Source of the DNA: Fremontodendron californicum
Taxonomy: Eukaryota > Streptophyta > Magnoliopsida > Malvales > Malvaceae
Reading direction: 5' to 3'
Assembly: GCA_030761205.1 (NCBI GenBank)
Contig: JAULJL010000018.1
Coordinates: forward strand, 14,652,501-14,716,500
DNA: 64,000 bases
Under the pieces are notes generated by a model. The model searched no databases, was not told where the DNA came from, and saw only the letters and a program-made list of their open reading frames with translations. Both the position numbers and the translations under genes were made by a program. Shown in pieces: positions 47,952 to 58,772 of this stretch (positions within the stretch are counted from its first letter, which is position 1; every line of letters begins with the position of its first letter).

Positions 47952-48130
47952 TCATACATACATCATGTTAGCATTAGGTCTCATTCATGACACACATGGT
48001 CAGCATGATTTTCTTTGTATATACTCTATGTCAATCATTCATTGTTTACATGCATCATATTTGACATCATGTTGCATTCATAGTGTATATGATTATTCAT
48101 TGGTAAATACACTGAAATATACATGGTCAT
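47952..48130 (+). other. Internal sequence of Ogre-like element C, tandem-repeat type
   Basis: TCATA at 47952-47956 is the right target-site duplicate. The rest resembles the unit seen at 34560-34898 (CATCATGTTAGCATTAG, GACATCATGTTGCATTCATAG, GATTATTCATTGGTA). It is cut at 48130 by the next LTR. Confidence 0.55.
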
Positions 48131-48789
48131 TGTAGACACCTAATTTTGTCCGGACCACTAAATCAAGTATGTTTTCTTCCTAAATTGATGTTTCAGAATG
48201 CAAAAAGACTTTTTATCATCCTGCAGGTGCTACTCTATGACTTGGTCTAAGAAAGCAGATAGAAAAAGTCAAACATGAAAAAATAACCCCAAAAAAGTCA
48301 ACCCCAAAAAGTCAACTACTAAAAAAGTCAACCCACTTTCAAAATCAAGATTTGAATTTCAATTGAAATATGGTGAAAGAATTTTGATAATCCGAGGTCT
48401 ACATTGAAAGATATGGAGGTCGAAAGTTGGGTTACGGAATCTCAGTAGAAAGGAAACCCTAGTTCGGGAAATTTGGGGAAAAGTGCTTGAACGATCAAAT
48501 TATTCGAAATTGAAGGTCCCAAATTAAAGATAAGCACTGACTATGGGTAATGGAGAAGCTACTTGAAAGAAAAATTGAAAGAAAAGTCAATTCGGAAGAA
48601 AACCGAGAATTAGGGTTTTTGGTGGATTTCGGTAAAATTTGGAAGAATTACAGAAATGGCCCGATTCGGTTAGACTAAAGCCCCTAATTGATGAAGAGTG
48701 ATTAAACAAGGATAGCCCAAGGCTCAGTTTGAAAAAAAATTGAAAATCAAACTTGTTTTGAGCAAAATCAGGCTTCGGAGGCAAAAGAG

Positions 48790-49440
48790 CAAAATTGGAA
48801 AATTTGGGAAAAATAGCAAATGAACTCTGAAAATTCTAAAAATTTGCAGATCTCATTCTTAAATCATTTCGAAGAGATTGGCAAAAGGAAATCTTAATTC
48901 GGACTTCGTTTGCAAAATGGCCAAATCTCGAGTCTACTATGCAAAAATTCAAAAGGATAAATCTCGAAAAAATTGTAAATGAGCTCCAAAAATTTTGAAA
49001 ATTTGCAGATCTCATTCTTAAATTATTTGGAAGATATTGGTGAAAGAAAATCTTGATTCGGACTTCATTTGCAAAATGGCCAAATCTCGGGTCCATTATG
49101 TTGAAATTCAAAAGGATAAATCCCGAAAAAATAGTAAACAAGCTCCAAAAATTCTGAAAATTTTCAGATCTCATTTTTAATTATTTGGAAGAGATTGGTG
49201 AAAGAAAATATTGATTCGGAGTTCTTTTACAAAATGGCCAAATCTCGGGTCCACTATGCAAAAATTCAAAAGGATAAATCCCGAAAAAATAGCAAATGAG
49301 TTCCAAAAATTATGAAAACTTCCAAATCACACTTTTAAATTATTTGGAATAGATTGGTGAAGAATAATCTGGATTTGGAGCTCATTTAAAATTGGTGAAA
49401 GTTCGGGTGCATAAAAGGGCAATTTTGGAAGAAAAAATCC
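48790..49440 (+). repeat. Tandem repeat inside LTR E, about 157-160 bp period
   Basis: GGCCAAATCTCG begins at 48919, 49079 and 49236. Each unit runs through GATAAATC, ATAGTAAATGAGCTCCAAAA-like, GCAGATCTCATTCTTAAATT and TGGAAGAGATTGGTGAA words. Homologous units occur in LTRs A, C and D. Confidence 0.8.
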
Positions 49441-50929
49441 AAATAAATAGCAAATGGACTCGAAATTTTTTGAAAACTTCCAGAATTTGATTTTATTTAT
49501 TTATTTTGGAAGTATTGAAAAAAGAAAATTTGAATTTGGAGTCCATTTGCTATTTATTTCGATTTAGGGGTCAAAAGGTCATTTGATCGAAGAAACCGGA
49601 AAGGGCAAATTTGTAATTAAGAAAAATATAAAAGAATAAGGAATTGCTGGGATTTTACCTCCTTTGATCAGCCAGTATAGAAGAAAAGAAGGAAGCTTGA
49701 TCAATTTAATTCCTTAGCCACTATCAAGCTCACATGCTATAACTAGTACCTTGCAAATAGTCCCTCATTCATCCAATGGCTTAGGTGCCTTGTATAAAAG
49801 TTGAAGGCACCATCCAATGGCCAAGTTTAAATGCCAAGATGACATTTTGTCATGAAAGAACCCTCATCTAATGGCCCAAAATGGAAGAAAAAAGATGAGC
49901 ACAATTCATCAAAAGGTAGACATCCATTCGGCCAAGCAAGGAAGTGCATGGGATTGTCTCTTTTCATCGAATGGCTTAGGCCATCTACAAGGGCTGAGTA
50001 CACATGTTAAGGGCTGGATTTAATGTACAAGATGTCATTTTTATGTTGTCCTCATCCAATGACCAAGAATGGAATAGCACAACTCATCCAAGGGTAGGCA
50101 CTCAAAGGGCCAAGCAAGGGAGTGCATGGGATTGGTCCTCTTTTTCATCTAAGGGCTGAGGTTATTACAAGGGCTGAGTACACATCTTAAAGGCTGCTAT
50201 CAATTGGCAAGATGACATTTTTATGTTTTCATGAAAATATCTTAATCTAAGGGACAAGATTGGAGGAGAAAAAGTGCAAAAATCCATCCTATGGTGAGGG
50301 GCCATTCGGTCAAAGCTAAGAGAGGGGGGAATGTTTTATTTTTCCTTAAGTGGCTGAGAATTTGAGAGGGGAGGTCAGTAGCTAATTGAGAAAAAAAAAG
50401 TTTTTGAAAGAAAGGAAGAAAGCTTTTGTTAAGGTAGCCATTCTACCATTGCTAGTACATTTTTTCTTCTTCTTCCTCATGCTTTATTTCTTGTTTTCCA
50501 TGTGATTTCCTGCCATTTTTTTTACATCTTTCTTGTTGTTCTTGCTTTTCAAGAAAATAAATAAAACAATGGTTAGGCTTCATGATCTTGATGAAAATCA
50601 ACTGATAATGGTTAGGGTGAGCTTTGTCCAATATACCAACCATGGAGCTCATCTCCATATTTTTTTTACCTTAGTTATTTTTTATGATTTTGAGATTGAA
50701 AAGGCTTCATGACCTTGATGAAAATCAAGAGATAATGGTTAGGGGGCTTTTTCCAATGTACCAACCATGGAGCTCATCTCTTTGTTATTCATTTGCTTAC
50801 TTTAACTTGCTTATTTCTATTATTGTTTATCTTTGTGTATAATTATATTCTTGCTAACCATCTTGTTCTTTTGCCTTATGTCATATTTTTGCATCTTGGG
50901 GCTACTGTCATATAGTTTAGGCCATTTCC

Positions 50930-51560
50930 ATTTTTCATATCATCTTCCATGGCATTTAGTTAGGTTATTTTACATGACATTTTTCACCACACTTTGGTTC
51001 CTAGGACATTCGGCCATGTGTATTTTCTCTAAGCTTTAGGTCATTTTTCTAGGCCATGATATTTTCCATTTTATTAAGACATCTAAGTCATTTCACATGT
51101 CATTTAGCTTTAGGCCATTTTTATTATTCCATGTCATTTAAGTTTAGATCATTTTATTATTCTATGTCATTTTACATGCCATTTAAACTTTAGGCCATTT
51201 TCATATTCCATGTCATTTTACATGTCATTAAAGCATTAGGCCATTTTCATATGCCATGATATTTTTCCATGACATTTAGACATTAGGCCATTTTCATATG
51301 CCATGTCATTTCACATGTCATTTAGCTTTAAGCCATTGTTATTATTCCATGTCATTTTACATGCCATTTAAGCATTAGGCTATTTTCATATGCCATGTTG
51401 TTTTTCCATGACATTTAGACATTAGGCCATTTTCATATGCCATGTCATTTCCCATGTCATTTAGGCACTAGGCCATTTTCATATGCCATGTCATTTCCCA
51501 TGTCATTTAGGCACTAGGCCATTTTCATTATTCCATGTCATTTAGACACTAGGTCATGCA
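50930..51560 (+). repeat. Tandem repeat inside LTR E, about 46 bp period
   Basis: The motif TTAGGCCATTTTCATATGCC followed by ATGTCATTT and CATTTAG variants recurs at 45 to 47 base steps. The array is larger than the corresponding region of the other Ogre-like LTRs. Confidence 0.75.
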
Positions 51561-53684
51561 TATTAAGTTAGGATAGCATTTTTGTCATGCAAACTCATGC
51601 TAGGCATTTAGGTTATTTATGCCATGCATTTTCCATATCACTAGACATTAAACCATGCATTTCATGCATTCACTTTGCTATATTTTCATGCATTCCGTGT
51701 CATGCCACATGATTTATGGCTTAGGCCAATCAATGGCTCAAAGTCATGCTCACTTGAGCATACTTGTGAAAAATTAAAGGGTTGTCAAATTGATTATTCT
51801 ACCTTGGTGAGTTTTTTTTACTTAGCCAGTTTTTGTCTAACTTTTTAAAAGGGTTAGCTACTATTTATGGGTATTTAGGAGAGTCTCTAACATTTTTACT
51901 TTGATTTTTAAATGATTTTATCAAAGGCAAAAAAATGTGTTTTGACAAAACAGTTTTTCATCCAATACTTGTACTTTCTCGATCTTTTTGGGCAGTTATC
52001 TTTAATAAAAAAATTAAGCCAGTTTTTTCTCGTGTAGTTTTACATCTTCTAAGTCTCCAATTTGTTTTTTATATTTTTTTGAATTTTTAAAAATAGGCTA
52101 AAAGTCGTGTGTCAAAATCGGACAGTAGAGGCAGATTTGAATTCAAAAGAAAAACAATGATTGAATTTGGCTAAGGCATTTAGAGGGGTTGGTTAGAAGC
52201 AGTATCTACTGTCTTAGGATAGTTTCTAAGTATTTTTAAACTTTAAAAATGATTTTATAAATATCAGGTTAAGGGTGGTCAAGTTTGGGATTTTAAACTT
52301 AGGAAATTAGAGCCATTTTCAAAGGTTTTGGCTAAGGTTTTAATATTTTTTCAAGTCTTTCAAATTGTTTTCAAACAAATCACAAAGTATTTTGATTTTG
52401 AAGATTTAATTTGATATATTTTTCTAAGGTAGCCGGATATCTTTTTAGATATATGGATTTCCTTAATTAAAGAAAAAAATACACTTTCATGCATTGCATT
52501 TTCCATATTCATGCATGTTGTATAACATATGATTTTTATTTCCTATGATAATTTCTATGATATTTGTTATTATTTTGATTTATATTTTTTGGTATTAAAT
52601 TGTTTGTCATATGGTTTTGAATGTTTCATGCTATCCTATGCTTTTTATTTAGTCATTTATCTTGTCACATTATTTAGCATGTTCATGTATTTTGTTATTT
52701 TATTTTCATGCATATTTCATGATAGCATTATTTAATGTTTCATATTCCATGTCACTTAGATAATATTCCATGTCATTTAGATTATCTTATTTAGGATATG
52801 CCATGTCATTTAAATTTGCCATATCATTTAAATCTTATTCATTTCATTTAGAATATCATGATGCTTAGGATATCTCATTTCATTTAGGATATGCTATGCC
52901 TTTTAAATAATATCACATTATTTAGGTTGCCTTATATTATCTAAGACTTTTCTATGACATTTTATTCATGTGCCATATTTTCATATTCATATGTTTTAAA
53001 ATGTTTTGAAAAAGATAATGATTTTCAATAAAATAAAGATATTCCCAAGTTAAAATAATTTATGAGTTTTCTGCCAGGTTTGCTGGGGAGGATATCATCA
53101 ATTATTATTAATAACGAAATATCTTCTTTAAAACGAGAATGATTCGGAAAATTTTCCGTGCTAATAAAAATTTCTATATTTTGCCACGTTTGTTGGGGAA
53201 TATAGAAAAAAATTTGAATTAATAAATTCCGGATCACTTTCAATTAAAAAAATAGAGTTATTTTTCTTTAAATTGGGAATTAATTTGAAATACCAAATTT
53301 AAAACCGACTTTTTATGAGACTTGAGATAACACATGATTAATAAGGTACCGTTTTATACGGGCGTTGTGGGGGTGCTAATCCTTCCTCGCACGTAACCGA
53401 GTCCCGAACCTGATTCTTCGATTTTCTCTGGTTTAAAATGCAGACTTGAAATTGGTTTTAAAAAAAATATTTTAATTAATTTTAAAATGCTTTACAAAAT
53501 CGGTTTTAATAGGTGGCCGATCACACCTGGCTAAAAAAGATTGGTGGTGACTCCATGACTTTTTCCGAGGTTGTTTTCAAGCCCTCGACCTTTTATTTCA
53601 ATAAATAGGAATTAAGTCATCTTTTCCTCTGCTTCTGTTTCCCCTCACTCGAACAGGTCCACGCGACAGGATCACATATCGACA

Positions 53685-54638
53685 GCTTGGCAACTCCACT
53701 GGGGGCATTTAGAGAGTCAGGCCTAGAACTAGTCGTGTATTGTCAAAGTCTCAGTTTTGTCGGGTGTAATTGGTATTTAATTTTAATTCTCACATTTAAA
53801 AAAAATGAGAATTTCAAAATAATTAAATGCTCTTAAATATGTTCATACTCATGTGCATACATATTATAATTGTTCTCTGGTTATTTTGGTGCATATATTC
53901 ATTTATTGATTAATTGATGATTTATGTTGTCTAATCTTGTTGGGGCATTTAGAATCAGGGTTGTAGAATAGGTGGTGAAAGGTTTGTTGTGCCTCCTCAC
54001 ACACATTGCACTCGCATTTGCATATCATGAGCCCTACACCCGGGTTCCGTCCCTTTAAGTGGAAGTAAAGTAGCTACACTCCCGTGATTAACAATCCGCA
54101 TGGGTTAGCAAAATACTTTCAGAGTATAAATTACCTAAGCTCCCATGATTAACAATCCGCATGGGCTGGGAAAATATATTCTAACGAATTAAACCCACTT
54201 TTATCGGGGTGCCTTACTAGCCTTCATAGGCGACAGTGAGGAACAATTCGGAGCCTTTTTAGAACTTCATTCACCCACATATAGTGAACCATAGAGCCAA
54301 CATAGGCGAAGCTCTGCCAGATTTTTGATAGAATTACCGAAGTTAGGAACACATGGAGGGACACTTCTAACCTTTTAATACCTATGTTACATCCCAAATA
54401 AATTTTGCAAATCTGGCAGTGATGAACGCACATCGTTTTGCCAATCATAGATTCAAAATTCCGTCCCCAAAGGCGTCGTAATGCCAAATTTTCATTGGGA
54501 CATTTGTTGTATTATTTTGTTTTTATTTGATTTCTTCACCTCTACTGACTTGTTTCTTTTTCATGCATTTTTTTGTGTCATCATAACGCATAGGAAAAAT
54601 TATTGGCCTTGGGATAATCTTCAACCAAGAGGGTTTTC
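53685..54638 (+). mobile_element. Primer-binding site and leader of Ogre-like element E
   Basis: TGGCAACTCCACTGGGGGC at 53688-53706, then GAGAGTCAGGCCTAGAACTAG as in the other copies. It also contains twin segments with GTGATTAACAATCCGCATGGG (about 54084 and 54146). Non-coding; a minus-strand frame at 54224-54487 has no support. Confidence 0.75.
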
Positions 54639-56240
54639 ATGGAAGGTCAGGCTAGTTCGACAGTCGAAGAGCATGCAGGGGTGTGGCAGTGTTCGGAGTT
54701 AGATCAGTGAAGAGATGGGGATTGTTTAAAGGATGGATATATATCAGCATTGCCAGAACGGGTAGATTTAGTTTATCGGCAAAATGATCTCTGAGGATTG
54801 ATGGATATTTGGAGTCATTGGGACGTGTCAGAAAAGAGGATTTTCACTCAGATATATGGAGACATAGCATTGTGGATTTCGATTAAGATTAATAGTGAGT
54901 TGATTCGGGCTATGATGCACTTTTGGAATCCTACTTATCGATGCTTCACTTTCAACAAAGAAGATATGACTCCAACCATAGAGGAATATTCGGCTTTGTT
55001 GCGTATTGAGGATGATATCCCTGATCAGATTTATTTGAAAGATTCGAAGACATTAGGGTTCAAGAAGAAATTAGCTAGGATTGTGGGAACGGATAGCAAA
55101 TGGGTTGATGCACATGTGGTTAAGAAAGGGAAAAGCGAGTGTATTCCGTGGGATGCTCTCCAATCTTTGATCCGCAGTCACCCGAATAGAGAGATTGTTA
55201 GGGATATTTTTGCCTTAGCCATATATGGTTTGGTTATCTTCTCGAGGACACTAGGAATTGTCAAGTTGGCCATAGTTGACCTTTCTGAGAAGTTAAGGCA
55301 TAAGATAGATCCGTCTCCAGCCATCCTAGCAGAAACCATTCGATCTTTGAACTTCTGCAAAAGGGAAGGAAAAGAAAGATTCAGGGGATGTATGCAGCTT
55401 CTCTATGTTTGGATTTAGAGTCATTTTTGGAGAAGGGAAGATGTCTCTTTCAAACCATACTTGAAAACCCTAGTACCCATCAGTGAATTCCTTAAAATAG
55501 ATTGGCCCAAAGACATAAATGAAGAGCAATGGATCAACCTGTTCTAAAATCTTAAAGGTGAAATGACAACTTGGAGAGTTCCATGGATGATCCCTATGCC
55601 GATATTGTACAAATGAGGAGACAAGTCAGGGGTTCCACTACTCGGGATTTGGGGAGCCGTGAGCTACGCACCTCTATTGGTGCAAAGATAGTTTGAATCT
55701 CGGTAGTTCACACCCGCGACTCATGGACTGGGTCTATTAGAGTTCACCTATGGAGAAGAGAGTTACTCAGGAAAGGTGCGAGGAATAATTGAAGCATGAA
55801 AAAAGACCTGTTGGATAAAGGTAGCCAGATATGCCGACATCGTCACACCTGACTACCTGGTATGGAGGGAAAGGAGGGTTAATGATAGACTGTTGGCATC
55901 TAATGGGGAATAAGTTCAATTCATGAGTTCACCACTGAAGGAAGTGCCATCAAAGTTAGAAATTGCAAGGGCAGAATTCAAAAAAGAAAAGGCCTAAATG
56001 AGCAAAGAGATTGCACGGCTGCAGGAAGAGCTTGAGGACATGAAAAAATAGGGAATCAGCTCGAGAAAGAGAAAAGGAAAAGATCAAGAGAGAAAGGGAC
56101 ACTGCTAAGGGCGATCTTCATGAATTACACTTGGAGAACAAGAGGTACTGCTTCGAGCTCAAATTTGAAGGAACCCTCAAGATTTTTGGGGAATGGGAGC
56201 AAGAGGTCAGCTTGCTCAAATTTGAAAGAACCGGATTTTT
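54639..56240 (+). pseudogene. ORF1 of Ogre-like element E (extra ORF upstream of gag), broken
   Basis: From the ATG at 54639 one frame can be followed to about 56050 despite roughly ten stops (for example at 54708, 54792 and 55416). A frameshift then leads to a coiled-coil tail ending near 56240. Visible segments: GDIALWISIKINSELIRAMM, FWNPTYRCFTFNKEDMTPTI, EEYSALLRI, VPLLGIWGAVSYAPLL and FTPATHG. Then come heptad-like stretches rich in Glu, Lys and Arg. A separate ORF1 before gag is the hallmark of Ogre elements; its function is unknown. The domain resembles a plant family annotated as a DUF in databases; I recall DUF7745 but cannot check it. Confidence 0.75.
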
Positions 56241-56275
56241 GACACCCTTACAATACTCGATCTCAAGCCAGAAAT

Positions 56276-57087
56276 ATGGAGAACGATCAGCTTGCTCAAA
56301 TTGAAAGAATGGAAATAACTCAAAGGGAATTGCAGGAACAGTTGGCTAAGTCTCAAGAGGAGTCACGAGAACAGATGACTAAACTCATGGAAATGATGAG
56401 TGCCATGATGAAACAAAAAGGGCCGGGGGAGAATTCGGTCACCAGGAAAAGGGTGGTAAATGAAGAGGATCAACCTGAAAACATATAGCAAAAAGGCCAA
56501 GAGGTGTCAATTGGGGCAGCCTCTTATGTTTATATCCAGCCAACTGCTGAGACACAGAACTATGTTCCTGGAAAAGGTAATATTGGAGCTAACCCTATGT
56601 ATGTTAATGTTCCAGAATTTGAGGAACTAGCTGAAAAGGAAAAGGCAAAGATGACTGAGATGAAGAGGGTTGAAATGGCAGAATCCCATAAAAAAATATC
56701 AACTGCTGGAGGAGAGGCTGAGGGTCGTTGAAGGGGCAGAGTTATTTGGCAGTCTGGATGCCAAAGAGATGAGTTTAGTACACGATCTGGTAATTCCCCT
56801 AAGTTTAAAGTACCAGATTTTAAGAAATATAATGGGACTACCAACCCATCAGCACATCTGACCATGTATTGCAGAAGAATGACGGGGCACGATGATAATG
56901 AGAAACTTCTTATCCACTATTTCCAAGATAGCTTGACAGGGTTTGCAACCCGATGGTATAACCAACTGAGTCGTACCAAGATTCATTCATGGACGGATTT
57001 AGCCAGGGCTTTCATGGAGTATTATAAGCATGTATCTGATATGGTACCTGATAGGCTGTCACTACAAAACATGGAAAAGAAGACTAC
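56276..57087 (+). pseudogene. Gag pseudogene (5' half) of Ogre-like element E
   Basis: Starts at ATG 56276 after a PYNTRSQARN-like lead-in. Residues 1-50 form a coiled coil (QRELQEQLAKSQEESREQM). A stop lies at 56486-56488. Two compensating frameshifts (in an A-run near 56692 and a missing base near 56797) bracket KYQLLEERLRVVEGAELFGS. Frame 2 then resumes with the capsid region HFQDS-type segment, TRWYNQLSRTKIHSWTDLAR and DMVPDRLSLQNMEK. The reading frame is cut at 57087 by Athila-like element 2. The intact order of segments matches the gag copy at 2-1171. Confidence 0.8.
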
Positions 57088-58594
57088 TGATAACTCGTAT
57101 AATTATATAATTTTTTTTAGTTATGTTTTATTATTCTTTTGTGTCAAATACGAGTTATTATTGCTTAGTCTAATTGTGTTTATGATTTTTTATATTTTTA
57201 TGCAATTTGGTGTTTTTCACAAGTTTCTTTGAGTGATTTCAGATTACTAGAATTAAGGGCAAATCCAGTTCAGTTCCAGTTCCGACACCGTTTGCCATAT
57301 CAGCTATACTCGAGTTTCACTGAAGCAATAAGGCTGAAATTTGTAGCCGTGCAAAGCTAAGAGGCATATCTATCTTTTTCATGTTTTACACTTCTTGAAA
57401 CGGAGTCGTTTTCCCTATCGAAATCGACCATCAAGTTGGCTGATGTGCAATGACGTCTGTGCTGACCTGTTTTCGTATTTTGCCCATATCTTCTTATCCA
57501 CATCAGAAAATGATCTGATTCCAAGGGCTATGGATCCGTAACTGATAGGGGTATATTTTTCTAGAAGACCATTTGATCAGATCGAGCCTCCAACATTGAC
57601 AAAATCGACCATCAAGCTGGCTGATCAGAATTGTCATACAATATGACGAAAATTGTTAGAAAAATGCACCCACCTATTATACCTACCTTTGAAATTTATA
57701 AAGCTTGTCTCTTGTCATTTAGCTCTCCAAAATGTGTATAAATAGAGGGCCTTGGATGAGTATTAGGATACATTATACATTGGTAGGATATTAGCCATTG
57801 TAAAAAAATTCTCTAAGTTTTCTTTTTTTTTCCTTTCTCTAGTTTTCTTTTTCTTTATTTACTTATGCTTCTTACATTTCTTTTCATTTTTAGTATGTGC
57901 TGCTAATCATATTGTTGAGGTGATGAGGTGAAGCTCTTAGTAAATGCTAAGGTTAGTCTCTTAAACATGAGCTAAAATGAATCATAATTTATAAACACTA
58001 GTATAGATAATATTTTCTTTTGGTTTAAAATCATACTTGCAAAGTAGAGATCTTGATTCATTATTGACAATGAAAATGGCACAGTAAATGCTTGGTTTCA
58101 TAACCTTGATTTGTTGTAGACATATACCTTGGCATAAGGAATGCTTGGACTCTTTTTATGAGTTTTGAGGACACCAAATGAACATAATATCATATGCTAT
58201 GGACGTTGGACAATTTGGACTGAATTGCTAAACCTTCCGATTGGAACCTCCCTTATATGTGGATTTCAATTGTGTAATAAAACAAGATTAATCTTAGCAT
58301 AACACCAAGAGTGGATTCTCTAACCTCAACATCTTTTCTTATTGTTTTTTTTTTATTTTTTATATATCTTGTTTAATTTCTTTTATGTTATTTTGTTTAT
58401 TTTGTTCTTTAATATCTTGTTTATCTTGTTTTGTTGTTGATTCCCTAATATCTTGTTTACTTTCTTTTTCTTATATATTTATAAACTTATACTTACTAAT
58501 ACGCTTCCCTGTGGTTCGACCTCGGACACCCGAGAATTTATTACTTGAACATAACCTGCACTTGGGTTTACAACTCTTAATTGAGTCTCCATCA
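57088..58594 (+). repeat. 5' LTR of Athila-like element 2
   Basis: TGATAACTCGTATAATTATA to GAGTCTCCATCA, 1507 bp. It differs from the LTRs of element 1 by several small indels and substitutions. TATAAATA at 57737-57744. Confidence 0.88.
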
Positions 58595-58600
58595 AGTTTT

Positions 58601-58618
58601 TGGCGCCGTTGCCGGGGA
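58601..58618 (+). promoter_or_regulatory. Primer-binding site of Athila-like element 2
   Basis: TGGCGCCGTTGCCGGGGA, identical to element 1, complementary to the 3' end of tRNA-Asp. Confidence 0.85.
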
Positions 58619-58772
58619 GGCAATACTAAGTATATAAGTTTATAAGTATATTTATTTTTATTGGCTGGTTATACCGCCTAATTTTCTATATATTTATATT
58701 TATATTGTATATTAACTTTGTTTATTTTTATTGGCTGGTTATACCGCCTAATCTGTATATTAACTTTGTTTT

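Larger units (their letters stand above)
48131..53684 (+). mobile_element. Ogre-like 5' LTR (E), 5554 bp
   Basis: It starts TGTAGACACCTAATTTTGTCC and ends GGATCACATATCGACA, followed by a primer-binding site at 53688. No polypurine tract precedes it (flank GTCAT), so it is a 5' LTR of an element inserted into element C; the matching 3' end lies beyond the window. Arrays inside: about 158 bp units at 48790-49440, a roughly 46 bp unit at 50930-51560, and short CATTTAGAATATG repeats at 52740-52930. Confidence 0.85.

Noticed and set aside
48836..49174. 112-codon minus-strand frame with internal repeats (similar at 5747-6124 and 19079-19345)
   Set aside because: Its repeats simply follow the 158-bp DNA repeat; a period not kept as a multiple of three breaks it in other LTRs.
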